Shown one piece after another: positions 51,661-59,923 of a stretch of 64,000 nt of DNA. The translations under genes were made by a program, and so were the position numbers. Each line of letters begins with the position of its first letter. Position 1 is the first letter of the stretch. Source of the stretch: Rhodocyclaceae bacterium (GTDB taxonomy: Bacteria; Pseudomonadota; Gammaproteobacteria; Burkholderiales; Rhodocyclaceae); NCBI GenBank assembly GCA_008080565.1, contig VIKE01000008.1:62001-126000 (forward strand), read 5' to 3'. Under the pieces are notes generated by a model. It was not told where the DNA came from. It did not search any database and worked only from the letters and a program-made list of their open reading frames with translations.

Positions 51661-52485
51661 ATGTCGTTCATCAAAAAAATCGGCTTGCTGGCCATCTTCG
51701 CCTTGACCAGTCTCTCGGCATCCGCCTTTGACCATGACTATCGCGAATGGAATTCGCTGCTCGCCAAACACGTCAAGGTGGCGCCGGACGGCAATTCGAG
51801 TCGGCTCGACTATCGTAGCATGGCAGCCGACCAGGCCCGCCTCTCAACCTGGCTGAAGACGGTTTCCGCTGTCCCTGAAGCCGAATACAAGCAGTGGCCA
51901 AAGCCACAGCGACTGGCCTTCCTGATCAACGCCTACAACGCCTGGACTGTTGAACTGGTTCTCGACAAGTACCCGGACCTCAAGTCGATCAAGGATATCG
52001 GCAGCGTTTTCCAGTCGCCCTGGAAGAAAAAATTCATTCCCCTCTTCGGGCAGGAATTGGCGCTTGATGATATTGAGCACAGTCTCATCCGGGCGCCGGG
52101 TACCTTCGACGATCCGCGCATCCACGCCGCCGTCGTCTGCGCCTCGATCGGTTGCCCGATGCTTCGCGCCGAAGCTTTCACCGCCGACAAATTGGACAGC
52201 CAACTGGAGGACGGCATGCGCCGCTTCCTGGCCGACAGCAGCCGCAATCGTTTCGATCCCGCCAGTGGAAGGTTGCAGGTCTCGAAGATTTTCGACTGGT
52301 ACGGCAAGGATTTCGAAAAAGGACACCAGGGTTTCGCTTCGCTCAAAACCACCTTTGGCCGCTATGCCGGGCAACTTGCCAAGTCGCCTGAGGCACAGGA
52401 ACGGATTCGCCTAGGCGATTACAAACTGGAATTCCTCGATTACGACTGGCGCCTGAACGATAGCGCCACGCCCGGGCGCCGTTAG
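51661..52485 (+). CDS. Exported DUF547 protein
   Basis: A protein of 274 aa with ATG 51661; the longer frame upstream is inside the fusion gene. The signal peptide is MSFIKKIGLLAIFALTSLSASA. The DUF547 domain is evident from QRLAFLINAYNAWTVELVL, HSLIRAPGTFDDPRIHAAV and CASIGCPMLRAEAF. The family includes periplasmic proteins near redox and glutaredoxin-like genes; a catalytic cysteine and histidine have been proposed but the function is not settled. It is 5 bases after the fusion gene in an ECF-driven operon. Confidence 0.82.
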   Translation: MSFIKKIGLLAIFALTSLSASAFDHDYREWNSLLAKHVKVAPDGNSSRLDYRSMAADQARLSTWLKTVSAVPEAEYKQWPKPQRLAFLINAYNAWTVELVLDKYPDLKSIKDIGSVFQSPWKKKFIPLFGQELALDDIEHSLIRAPGTFDDPRIHAAVVCASIGCPMLRAEAFTADKLDSQLEDGMRRFLADSSRNRFDPASGRLQVSKIFDWYGKDFEKGHQGFASLKTTFGRYAGQLAKSPEAQERIRLGDYKLEFLDYDWRLNDSATPGRR

Positions 52486-52494
52486 GGAGCATCG

Positions 52495-53289
52495 ATGAAT
52501 TCGCTGGCGCGACGTGCAGGCAGTTGGTTGGGACGCTGGCTCAGCCAGCCGCATCACCGGCATGGTGCGGCGCTGCCAACGCCGCTAACGCTTCTGAAAA
52601 AGGCACTACGGCCGGGGGATGTGCTTCTGGTCGAAGGCGAGACGCGGGTCAGCGTGGCGATCAAGTATCTGACCCAATCCACCTGGTCGCATGCGGCGCT
52701 TTACATCGGCGAGGCTGCCGGGCGGATCGGCCCGGGCGACACACCATTCTGCTTCGTCGAAGCCGACATCATCGAAGGCGTCCGACTGGTCGAACTTGCA
52801 GAATTCAATGGCCTCCACTGCCGCATCTGCCGGCCGGTTGGCCTGACTGACGAAGACCGGCAACGCATCATCGACTACGGACTGGCGCGGGTTGGCCAGC
52901 AATACGATCTGAAGAACGTTTTCGACTTGGCCCGCTACCTGATCCCGACACCACCCGTACCGCAGCGCTGGCGGCGGCGCATGCTGTCGCTGGGCAGCGG
53001 CGATCCGACGCGAGCCATCTGCTCGACCCTGATCGCGCAATGCTTCCAGTCGGTACGCTATCCCATACTACCCAGCATCGAATTACGCGCCACCGATCGT
53101 AAGGACTGTCCCGGCTGTATTGAGGAAATATTGAGGATTCGCCATCACAGCTTGTTTGTTCCTCGGGATTTCGATGTATCGCCGTATTTTCAGGTAATCA
53201 AGCCAACGCTGGAAAACGGATTCGAGTACCGCCGCCTGAACTGGGCCGACCGTATGAACGAGGTGGCACGGGTCGAGGCCACTCCATGA
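52495..53289 (+). CDS. YiiX/YebB-like permuted NlpC/P60 (papain-fold) hydrolase
   Basis: A protein of 264 aa from ATG 52495. The permuted papain order is visible: the histidine comes first, in QSTWSHAALYIGE (about residue 65), with RPGDVLLVEGETRVS before it, and the cysteine follows in DPTRAICSTLIAQCF (about residue 185). There is no cleaved signal peptide; the basic N-terminus may associate with the membrane. Such enzymes cut peptide or ester bonds in the envelope. The stop overlaps the DUF3047 start. Envelope repair during stress is a plausible role. Confidence 0.75.
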   Translation: MNSLARRAGSWLGRWLSQPHHRHGAALPTPLTLLKKALRPGDVLLVEGETRVSVAIKYLTQSTWSHAALYIGEAAGRIGPGDTPFCFVEADIIEGVRLVELAEFNGLHCRICRPVGLTDEDRQRIIDYGLARVGQQYDLKNVFDLARYLIPTPPVPQRWRRRMLSLGSGDPTRAICSTLIAQCFQSVRYPILPSIELRATDRKDCPGCIEEILRIRHHSLFVPRDFDVSPYFQVIKPTLENGFEYRRLNWADRMNEVARVEATP

Positions 53290-54029
53290 GCATTCGCCTC
53301 CTGGCCGGCTTGGTCGCCGTAAGCATTCCATTCGCAGCCCAGGCCGATTCACTCTGGGTCGGCAAATTCAACGAGACCGATACCGCCATTCCCGCCCCGT
53401 GGAAAATCGAACACCTCGACCAGCGCGTACCGCCGACCCAATACGCGGCACGCCAATGGGACGGCGTGGCTGCCATTGAGGCCAAGGCAAAGAAGAGCAT
53501 GGCCCTTCTCGGCCGCACGCTTACGGTCGACCTGAAAAAAACGCCTATTTTGTGCTGGCAATGGCGGATCGATGCGCCGGTTTCCTCCGCCGACATGACC
53601 CGCAAGTCCGGTGACGATTACGCTGCCCGGGTCTATCTGACATTTGCCGTGCCTCCGGATCAATTGAGTTTCGGCACGCGTACCAAACTCCGCCTGGCGC
53701 GCTCGATCTACGGCAGCCAGGTGCCGGATGCCGCACTCAACTATGTCTGGGACAACCGCAACCCGATCGGTACCTTGCAGGACAATGCCTATACGGATCG
53801 AGCACGCATGCTGGTACTGCGCTCCGGCACTGGACAGGCTGGCACTTGGGTGCAGGAACGACGAAATATCCTGACGGATTTTCATAGGGCATTTGGCGAG
53901 ATCAGTGGCGAATTACGAGGACTGGCCATCGCTTCTGACACTGACAATACCGGCGAAGAAGCGCATGCCGGCTTTGCGGATTTCCGTTTTGTTGAAACGG
54001 AAGATGCCTGCCCGATCACGAAAAATTGA
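53286..54029 (+). CDS. Exported DUF3047 protein
   Basis: A protein of 247 aa; ATG 53286 overlaps the previous stop. The signal peptide is MSIRLLAGLVAVSIPFAAQA. The DUF3047 beta-sandwich shows LCWQWRIDAPVSSADMTRKSGDDYAARVY in part, then LNYVWDNRNPIGTL and VQERRNILTDFHRAFGE. The function is unknown; the fold suggests carbohydrate or ligand binding in the periplasm. It is the last gene of the ECF copy 3 operon; the next ECF promoter starts 8 bases after its stop. Confidence 0.8.
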   Translation: MSIRLLAGLVAVSIPFAAQADSLWVGKFNETDTAIPAPWKIEHLDQRVPPTQYAARQWDGVAAIEAKAKKSMALLGRTLTVDLKKTPILCWQWRIDAPVSSADMTRKSGDDYAARVYLTFAVPPDQLSFGTRTKLRLARSIYGSQVPDAALNYVWDNRNPIGTLQDNAYTDRARMLVLRSGTGQAGTWVQERRNILTDFHRAFGEISGELRGLAIASDTDNTGEEAHAGFADFRFVETEDACPITKN

Positions 54030-54036
54030 TCCGAGC

Positions 54037-54066
54037 TGTAAGAATTTGGGCCGGTGAACGACTAAT
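54037..54066 (+). promoter_or_regulatory. ECF sigma promoter, copy 4
   Basis: TGTAAGAAT (54037-54045), 13 bases, CGACTAAT (54059-54066), then AGAA. One base of the first box differs from the other copies. The first gene starts 26 bases downstream and the run of tightly spaced genes ends with the sigma factor itself, giving positive autoregulation. Confidence 0.78.
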
Positions 54067-54092
54067 AGAAGAAGCAAACACTTGAGGCAAAC

Positions 54093-54938
54093 ATGCTGGC
54101 ATTCATAGGCGGAACAGGAATTTACTCGATCGACGAAATTGCCGTCGTTGAGGAACTCGTTGTCGAGACACCGTTCGGCAACCCATCCGGTTCCATTGTT
54201 CGGGGCCACTGGAACGAACACGATGTACTTTTCCTGGCTCGACACGGTGCCGGACATCGGCTGCTGCCGCATGAAATCAACTACCGAGCCAATATCTTTG
54301 CCTTGAAGCGCCTTGGTGCCACCCAGTTAATCAGTTTGTCGGCAGTTGGCAGTCTTGATGAAGCCATTGCGCCAGGTCATCTGGCGCTCCCCGGACAGTA
54401 TTTCGACTGGACGCGAGGAAAGCGGGAGGCGAGCTTCTTCGGTGCGGGTGTTGCCGGCCACATCTCGTCGGCGGAGCCGGTCTCCGGCGAACTTGTCGCC
54501 TGGATTGCGCGAGCGGCAGGGAATCTGGGCCTGCCCTGCCACACGAATGTGACCTATGCCGGCGTCGAGGGGCCGCGTTTGGGCACGCGAGCGGAAAGCC
54601 ATTTCCTGCGCCAGGCGGGCTGCCAGATTGTCGGCATGACCAATGTGCCGGAAGCCTTCCTCGCCCGGGAAGCCCAGATCTGCTATGCCTCGATTGGCAT
54701 GGTTACCGACTACGACTGCTGGATGGACAACCCGGAAATGCACGTCAAGGCGACCGAAATCTTTGCCTTGTATGGGCAAAGCATCGGCAAGGCCATCAAT
54801 CTGCTGCAACATCTGATGCGGACGCCGCGCCCGGTTGAGGAAGTCGAAATCCGCCAGGCGCTGGCTGTTTCGATCCTGACACCGGATTCCGCGCTGACGG
54901 AACAACAGCGCCTGTGGCTTGAGATTCTCAGACGATAG
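54093..54938 (+). CDS. Methylthioadenosine/methylthioinosine phosphorylase-like enzyme
   Basis: A protein of 281 aa with ATG 54093. The purine nucleoside phosphorylase 2 family is clear: FIGGTGIYSID, FLARHGAGHRLLPHEINYRAN, ISLSAVGSL, YAGVEGPRLGTRAESHFLRQ and IVGMTNVPEAFLAREA. It removes adenine or hypoxanthine from 5'-modified nucleosides by phosphorolysis. In an operon with two rSAM-associated glycosyltransferase-like genes, and under the same promoter as arsS, it could remove adenine from a 5'-arsinoyl- or similar adenosyl intermediate. Ordinary methionine salvage is the alternative. Confidence 0.85.
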   Translation: MLAFIGGTGIYSIDEIAVVEELVVETPFGNPSGSIVRGHWNEHDVLFLARHGAGHRLLPHEINYRANIFALKRLGATQLISLSAVGSLDEAIAPGHLALPGQYFDWTRGKREASFFGAGVAGHISSAEPVSGELVAWIARAAGNLGLPCHTNVTYAGVEGPRLGTRAESHFLRQAGCQIVGMTNVPEAFLAREAQICYASIGMVTDYDCWMDNPEMHVKATEIFALYGQSIGKAINLLQHLMRTPRPVEEVEIRQALAVSILTPDSALTEQQRLWLEILRR

Positions 54939-54943
54939 AAGCC

Positions 54944-55642
54944 ATGAATACTCCCGCTCTCTCCATCATCATCCCCGTACTAAACGAAGCCAACGGCATC
55001 GTTCAAGTGCTCGAACGTCTGCAGGATTTTCGCAGCCAAGGTGCTGAGGTCATTGTGGTCGATGGCGGGAGTGCCGATGGCACGGCAGAGCGTGCCCGCA
55101 CCCTGGCTGATTGTGTGACGACTTCCCTGCGTGGCAGAGGTCTGCAGATGAATGTCGGGGCAGCACTGGCCAAGGGTGAAATACTCTTGTTTCTTCATGC
55201 CGACACGCTTCTGCCGCCTTCTGCGCTGGCGTTGGTCAGCGAAGCAGTCAGTAACGGAGCCTGCTGGGGTCGCTTCGACGCTCGCATTGAAGGTTCGATT
55301 AGCGGTCTTGGCATGGTGGCATTCATGATGAACTGGCGCTCACGACTGACTGGCATTGCGACCGGAGATCAAGCCATATTCGTTACGCGCGAGGCATTCC
55401 AACGCCACGGCGGATTCCCGGCTATCCCCCTGATGGAAGACATTGTATTTTCAAACTGGATGCGAGAAGAAGGAACTCCCGCCTGCCTCTCGGAAAAAGT
55501 CACGACCTCGGGTCGGCGCTGGGAAAAGCATGGCTTGTTGCGCACCATTCTGATGATGTGGTGGCTGCGCCTGCGATTTTTCCTCGGAGCCAGCCCGAAT
55601 GATCTGGCGCGAGCGTATGGATATATTCCCCATGAAACCTGA
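54944..55642 (+). CDS. rSAM/selenodomain-associated family 2 glycosyltransferase (TIGR04283-like)
   Basis: A protein of 232 aa from ATG 54944. GT-A fold: ALSIIIPVLNEANGIVQVLERL at the N-terminus, VIVVDGGSADGTAERAR, GEILLFLHADTLLPPSAL with the D-x-D-like HAD motif, and GDQAIFVTREAFQRHGGFP. It matches the small soluble transferases that occur with ArsS/rSAM-SeCys genes. A sugar would be moved to the product of the radical SAM step. Its 3' end overlaps the next gene by 11 bases, so the two transferases are made together. Confidence 0.82.
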   Translation: MNTPALSIIIPVLNEANGIVQVLERLQDFRSQGAEVIVVDGGSADGTAERARTLADCVTTSLRGRGLQMNVGAALAKGEILLFLHADTLLPPSALALVSEAVSNGACWGRFDARIEGSISGLGMVAFMMNWRSRLTGIATGDQAIFVTREAFQRHGGFPAIPLMEDIVFSNWMREEGTPACLSEKVTTSGRRWEKHGLLRTILMMWWLRLRFFLGASPNDLARAYGYIPHET

Positions 55643-56291
55643 AAACCTCCCACGTATCGAGGTAGCTATTCTGGCCAAGGCGCCGATTCCCGGGCTGGCC
55701 AAGACACGCCTGATCCCGCACCTGGGTGCTGACGGGGCGGCCGCTCTCCAACGCTGGTTATTGCAGCGTACGGTGGCTGCTGCCGTGGTCGCCGATCTTG
55801 GACCGGTCACCCTGTGGTGCGCCCCGGACATTGACCACCCGGAGTTTGCCGTTTGCCGTGCATTTGGCACGGTGGCCTTGCGCCGCCAACCGGATGGCGA
55901 CCTGGGTGAGCGCATGCATACCGCCATCGCTGCATCGTCGACGCCAGCGGGAACGCTGGTCATTGGCACTGATTGCGCGGTACTGACCCCTGGCCTGTTG
56001 CGCCAGGCAGCAGAAAGCTTGCAGCAGCTCGACGCGACGGTCGTGCCGGCCGAAGATGGCGGCTATGTCTTGATCGGGATGCGAGTAGCCGGCCGGCAGG
56101 CATTCCACGAGGTGGAGTGGAGTACGGAGCGGGTGATGGCACAGACCCGGGCTCGCCTGATGGCCATGAATTGGCGATGGAGCGAGTTGCCTCCCCTGTG
56201 GGATGTCGATCGCAAGGAAGACTTTGAGCGCCTGGCTGCACTCTTTCCGGATGTCTGCGCTCTTGATCTTCAGGCCGAGGCCCTCGCATGA
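55632..56291 (+). CDS. rSAM/selenodomain-associated family 1 transferase (TIGR04282-like)
   Basis: A protein of 219 aa; ATG 55632 (MKPENLPRIEV) is preferred to ATG 55599, which lies deeper in the upstream gene. The nucleotidyl/glycosyl-transferase fold shows ILAKAPIPGLAKTRL, GDLGERMHTAIAA, LVIGTDCAVLTPGLL and VPAEDGGYVLIGM. Relatives resemble CofC-like guanylyltransferases and work with the TIGR04283 transferase. It might activate the substrate by nucleotidyl transfer. The stop overlaps the next start. Confidence 0.8.
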   Translation: MKPENLPRIEVAILAKAPIPGLAKTRLIPHLGADGAAALQRWLLQRTVAAAVVADLGPVTLWCAPDIDHPEFAVCRAFGTVALRRQPDGDLGERMHTAIAASSTPAGTLVIGTDCAVLTPGLLRQAAESLQQLDATVVPAEDGGYVLIGMRVAGRQAFHEVEWSTERVMAQTRARLMAMNWRWSELPPLWDVDRKEDFERLAALFPDVCALDLQAEALA

Positions 56292-57430
56292 AACATTTGG
56301 TGCTGGCCGGCGGTGGTCATGCCCACCTGCATGTTCTGAAGGCCCTGGCTGCAGATCCCTGGCTGAACGTTCAGGTCACGCTGATTTCGCCCTACGCCCG
56401 GCAGATCTATTCCGGCATGCTGCCGGGGTGGATGGCGGGTCATTACCGCCTGGATCAATGTGCCGCAGCCCTCGAACCGCTGCTCAAGGCAGCAAAGGTC
56501 CGTTTCATCCAGGATAGCGTGAGCGGCATCAATGCCAAACGGCGGGTCATTCAAACCTTGCATTCCGGAGACATCACCTACGATGCGCTGTCATTGGATA
56601 CCGGTGCCCAGGTCGATGCCTCCTGTCTGGCCGCCACCGGCGCCAAGCTGCTGACAATCCGCCCTATCGAGAGTTTTGTGGTGGACTGGATGCGGCAGGT
56701 CGAGCTTTTTAAGCAAATGGGAAAAGCCAGTCTCGCGGTCGTTGGCGGTGGTGCCGCCGGTGTCGAACTGGCGCTGGCAGCCCGTTATCGCCTGGGCCTC
56801 GAACTGGGTGCGAATAACGTCCAGGTGATACTGATTGCCGGATCGGGTCTACTGCCGGGGCATGGCCCCAGTATCGTCAGGCAAGTCACCGACACCCTGG
56901 CGCGTCGCCGGATCGAGGTCATTAGCGGATATGCGGCGGGATGTTCATCAGGCCTTCAGTTGAGCGACGGCACAACCATTCCAGTCGAGTGCGTCATCGC
57001 CGCCACCGGGGTCAAGCCGGCGGCATGGCTGGCAGAATCCAGACTGGCGTTGGCGCAAGACGGCTTCATTGCGGTGCAGGATGGTCAGCAAAGCGTCTCG
57101 CACCCAGAGGTCTTTGCTGCCGGCGATGTGGCATCACGCATCGACTCGCCGCATGCCAAGTCCGGCGTTTATGCCGTGCGTGCCGGCCCCGTCCTGGCTA
57201 GCAACCTGCATCGCATGCTGATGGGCCTCGCACCGCTGAGTTACCAACCGCAGAAGCGCAGCCTCTACTTGCTGGCCACCGGCCCCAAGGAGGCCATCAT
57301 GTCCTGGGGCGGACTCTCGGCCGGTGGCAGCTGGGCCTGGAAATGGAAGGATTGGATCGACCGGCGCTTCATGAGGCAGTACGATCTGGCCCCGGAGACC
57401 GGAATGGGAGGAAAACGTGAGTCTGCTTAA
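56288..57430 (+). CDS. NADH dehydrogenase-like flavoprotein (TIGR03169-like, SelD N-terminal type)
   Basis: A protein of 380 aa; ATG 56288 overlaps the transferase stop. FAD-binding LVLAGGGHAHLHVLKALA, QIYSGMLPGWMAGHY, a second dinucleotide site VVGGGAAGVELALAARY, and VFAAGDVASRID near the C-terminus place it in the type II NADH dehydrogenase-like family that is fused to SelD in some selenium users. Here it stands alone. A redox step for the rSAM pathway is inferred. The GTG of the HD-GYP gene lies inside its end. Confidence 0.8.
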   Translation: MKHLVLAGGGHAHLHVLKALAADPWLNVQVTLISPYARQIYSGMLPGWMAGHYRLDQCAAALEPLLKAAKVRFIQDSVSGINAKRRVIQTLHSGDITYDALSLDTGAQVDASCLAATGAKLLTIRPIESFVVDWMRQVELFKQMGKASLAVVGGGAAGVELALAARYRLGLELGANNVQVILIAGSGLLPGHGPSIVRQVTDTLARRRIEVISGYAAGCSSGLQLSDGTTIPVECVIAATGVKPAAWLAESRLALAQDGFIAVQDGQQSVSHPEVFAAGDVASRIDSPHAKSGVYAVRAGPVLASNLHRMLMGLAPLSYQPQKRSLYLLATGPKEAIMSWGGLSAGGSWAWKWKDWIDRRFMRQYDLAPETGMGGKRESA

Positions 57431-58313
57431 TGAAATCGGTCAGCTTTTCGGTGGTCAGGGGGCAAGGCGGGGCAATTACCAGGAAGACCTGTTACGCAGC
57501 CTGCTCGTTATGGCCTGGATGGTCGAGGCACGTGACCCCTATACCGGTGGCCATTTGTGGCGGGTTTCCCGGTTTTCACGCCTGCTGGCCAGCGAACTCG
57601 ATTTGCCGGACAGTGATGTGGCGCGCATCAGCTTGGGCGGCTTCCTGCACGACCTCGGCAAGGTGGGCGTCCCGGATCAGATCCTGAACAAGAAAGACCG
57701 CCTCACCGATGAAGAGTACGAAGTCATCAAAACTCATCCGGATGTCGGCTGGCGGATGCTGGCCGGGCACCCGTTGGCAAGGCTCGCCGAGACGGCAATC
57801 CGGGCACACCATGAAATGCCGAACGGCAAGGGCTACCCGCGGGGTCTGGCCGGCTTGGATATTCCGCTCGATGCGCGCATTGTCGGCATCTGCGACGCCT
57901 TTGACGCAATGACCAGTACCCGGCCCTATCGACGCGGCATGCCCATCGAGAAAGCACTGGCGATCATTGAGGAGAATCTTGGTGCTCAGTTCGATCAGGC
58001 TTTTGGCGAACGCTTTGTGGCGCTGGGCAAGGCAGGCGCGCTGCACCATATTGTTGGTCACAGTGATGAAGGTATTCCGCTACACGAATGCATGATGTGC
58101 GGTCCGACGCTGGTCCTGCGCAAGGGGCAACAGACGGGCGATCATGTGTATTGCCGCAGTTGTACCGGCGAATATGTGACCACGCTGGAAGCCGGACAGT
58201 TGGTTACCAAACCCACCGGCAAGATGGGTAAGCCTCAGGACGTGGAACCGGAGGCCGATAACGAATTGATCAGTCGCCTGGTCCGTGAATCCGCTCATGC
58301 CCTCCTGGCATGA
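57417..58313 (+). CDS. HD-GYP phosphodiesterase-like protein with zinc-ribbon tail
   Basis: A protein of 298 aa with a GTG start at 57417 behind GGGAGG, overlapping the flavoprotein gene. The HD-GYP domain is complete: HLWRVSRFSRLLASELDL, FLHDLGKVGVPDQIL, THPDVGWRML, HHEMPNGKGYPRGLAG and FDAMTSTRPYRRGM. The C-terminus adds CMMCGPTLVLR and VYCRSCTGEY, a likely zinc ribbon, instead of a receiver domain. HD-GYP proteins hydrolyse cyclic-di-GMP. It may link the stress regulon to second-messenger signalling; a nucleotide-cleaving role in the pathway is the alternative. Confidence 0.83.
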   Translation: MSLLNEIGQLFGGQGARRGNYQEDLLRSLLVMAWMVEARDPYTGGHLWRVSRFSRLLASELDLPDSDVARISLGGFLHDLGKVGVPDQILNKKDRLTDEEYEVIKTHPDVGWRMLAGHPLARLAETAIRAHHEMPNGKGYPRGLAGLDIPLDARIVGICDAFDAMTSTRPYRRGMPIEKALAIIEENLGAQFDQAFGERFVALGKAGALHHIVGHSDEGIPLHECMMCGPTLVLRKGQQTGDHVYCRSCTGEYVTTLEAGQLVTKPTGKMGKPQDVEPEADNELISRLVRESAHALLA

Positions 58314-58329
58314 ATAAGATGGCATCTTT

Positions 58330-58566
58330 ATGGCATTTTTAAGCACACTCTTTCAAACGGCCTGTCAGCGTTCCATCGTTCAAGCAGCGATCAAGGTGGC
58401 CATTGTGGTTGGCACAATATTGAACCTGATCAACCAGGGTGGCCGGCTGCTTGATGGTCTACCGCTCTCCTGGTTTCATGTCGGCCTGAACTATCTGGTG
58501 CCTTATTGCGTATCCAGTTATAGCGCCGCGCGCAACGAAATGCGCCGCAGAGAGGAAAATGCATGA
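58330..58566 (+). CDS. nrtS: NrtS-type small membrane protein
   Basis: A protein of 78 aa with ATG 58330. Two membrane helices: AAIKVAIVVGTILNLINQGG and FHVGLNYLVPYCVSSYSA. The sequence VVGTILNLINQG and VPYCVSSYSAARNE match the NrtS family of small nitrate/nitrite-linked transport proteins. Its role here is unclear. The last bases overlap the sigma factor start, so it is translationally linked to the regulator genes. Confidence 0.75.
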   Translation: MAFLSTLFQTACQRSIVQAAIKVAIVVGTILNLINQGGRLLDGLPLSWFHVGLNYLVPYCVSSYSAARNEMRRREENA

Positions 58567-59162
58567 ATGCAGTCGTGAACCTTTTGATTGACGATGGGTA
58601 TCTGGACGAAATCCGTCGTGACATGATCAAGTTCGCCCATCTGCAACTGCGAGATGAGGCACAGGCTGAGGATGTGGTACAGGAAGCACTGGTGGCTGCT
58701 CTCGATAACACCAGGGAATTTGCCGGTCGATCAGCGGTGAAAACCTGGATTTTCGCCATCCTGAAAAACAAGATCGTCGATCTGATCCGCCAGCAAGCCC
58801 GCACCACCAACGTCTCCGCGCTGTCGGCTGAAGAAGAAAGTCTGGATCAGGCATTCGAATCTCTGTTCAAGACCAATGCCCATTGGTCGCCGGGGGCACG
58901 GCCGAGCAACTGGGGCGATCCGGAAGAGTCGCTACGCGAACAACGTTTCTGGGAGGTCTTTGATGCCTGTCTCAAGCACCTGCCGGAAAACACGGCCCGC
59001 GTCTTCATGATGCGCGAATTCCTTGATTTCGAGACAGCCGAGGTTTGCCAGGAGTTGAGTCTCACGACAAGCAACTGCAATGTCATCTTGCACCGGGCGC
59101 GCAACGGATTGCGGCGCTGTTTGGAATCAAACTGGTTTTCTGCTGGAGAGCAGCCATGCTGA
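58563..59162 (+). CDS. ECF sigma factor (RpoE-like)
   Basis: A protein of 199 aa; ATG 58563 overlaps the nrtS stop. Sigma region 2 reads IKFAHLQLRDEAQAEDVVQEAL with the core-binding and -10 recognition helices and VKTWIFAILKNKIVDLIRQQ. Region 4 is LPENTARVFMMREFLDFET, then EVCQELSLTTSNCNVILHRARNGLRR. The anti-sigma gene overlaps its stop. It resembles the betaproteobacterial sigma-E whose regulon in Neisseria covers msrAB and a DUF692/DUF2282 operon, and both gene sets are present here under one promoter type. Confidence 0.9.
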   Translation: MNAVVNLLIDDGYLDEIRRDMIKFAHLQLRDEAQAEDVVQEALVAALDNTREFAGRSAVKTWIFAILKNKIVDLIRQQARTTNVSALSAEEESLDQAFESLFKTNAHWSPGARPSNWGDPEESLREQRFWEVFDACLKHLPENTARVFMMREFLDFETAEVCQELSLTTSNCNVILHRARNGLRRCLESNWFSAGEQPC

Positions 59163-59347
59163 GTTGCAAGGAAGTCACCCATTTGCTGTCCGAATCGCAG
59201 GACAGGAAACTTACCTTGTCCGAGAAAATGCACTTGGAAATGCACCTGGCCATGTGCAAAGGGTGCACAAATTTCAAAAGTCAGATGAAATTCTTGAGAG
59301 AAGCGTGTAAACGCTATGTAAAAGCCAAGAGCAGCGTGGATGAATAG
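59156..59347 (+). CDS. Zinc-finger (HC2) anti-sigma factor
   Basis: A protein of 63 aa with ATG 59156, overlapping the sigma stop by 7 bases. The zinc motif is C4 plus HLEMHLAMCKGC (H-x3-C-x2-C), the ZAS pattern of redox-responsive anti-sigma factors. There is no membrane segment, so it is cytoplasmic. Oxidation or metal exchange at the cysteines would free the sigma factor. It is equivalent to MseR of Neisseria. Confidence 0.87.
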   Translation: MLSCKEVTHLLSESQDRKLTLSEKMHLEMHLAMCKGCTNFKSQMKFLREACKRYVKAKSSVDE

Positions 59348-59923
59348 GCTGATAAAACTTGATTGACGCAAATTTTGGGTTGTTCGGTGAGGATAACTCT
59401 ATATATTTAGCCACTACCTTCGCGAGGATTTACAGTCGAATGGCAGTTAACGGGCTTATTGCGACTGAAATGCTCACAAAGTAGAACGTTGAAGCCCTAG
59501 TTTCACGAAAAATGGCCCAACTCCAGAAAATATTGGCTTTCACAATCACTCCAGAATCGACGATCGTCATCTCAGGAGACATTAATCATCCCCGAAAATC
59601 CCCCCTCAATTTCCTGGGCGGGATTTTTCTACAGCGTCGTTAGGAAAGGCAGAGGACTTGCCCGTAAGTTGTCTGCTGTAACGACTGCTGCAATCAGATA
59701 CCTGCAGTTGAATCTGGAACACGCCGAATGACGGTAATGCACTGAGTACGCATTCGCCGAATAAGGAAGCTGCCGTTCGCCGAACTTTGGCACTGACCGG
59801 CAGGTATCCGGCCCATTGCTGAACGCCACGGAGCATCTACTGAATGGCGGCATTGGCCGAGGACTTGCCAGTGGACAGACGCCTGCTACGCCAGTTGTAC
59901 TTTGTTTCCCGCCAGTTAAATCA
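59348..59923. other. Gene-free stretch after the sigma operon
   Basis: No convincing gene is found in these 576 bases. The minus-strand open frames at 59606-59853 have no ribosome-binding site and look like a non-coding repeat-type sequence. A terminator-like hairpin lies at 59595-59627 and the IS200-type element begins at about 59924. Confidence 0.4.
59595..59627 (+). terminator. Terminator-like hairpin downstream of the anti-sigma gene
   Basis: AAAATCCC (59595-59602) pairs with GGGATTTT (59620-59627), followed by further T and C. It is 248 bases after the anti-sigma stop and would end the sigma operon. Confidence 0.5.

Noticed and set aside
59606..59853. Two overlapping minus-strand frames of about 75 codons
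   Set aside because: No start signals, overlap each other in different frames, and no protein-like pattern; treated as non-coding.
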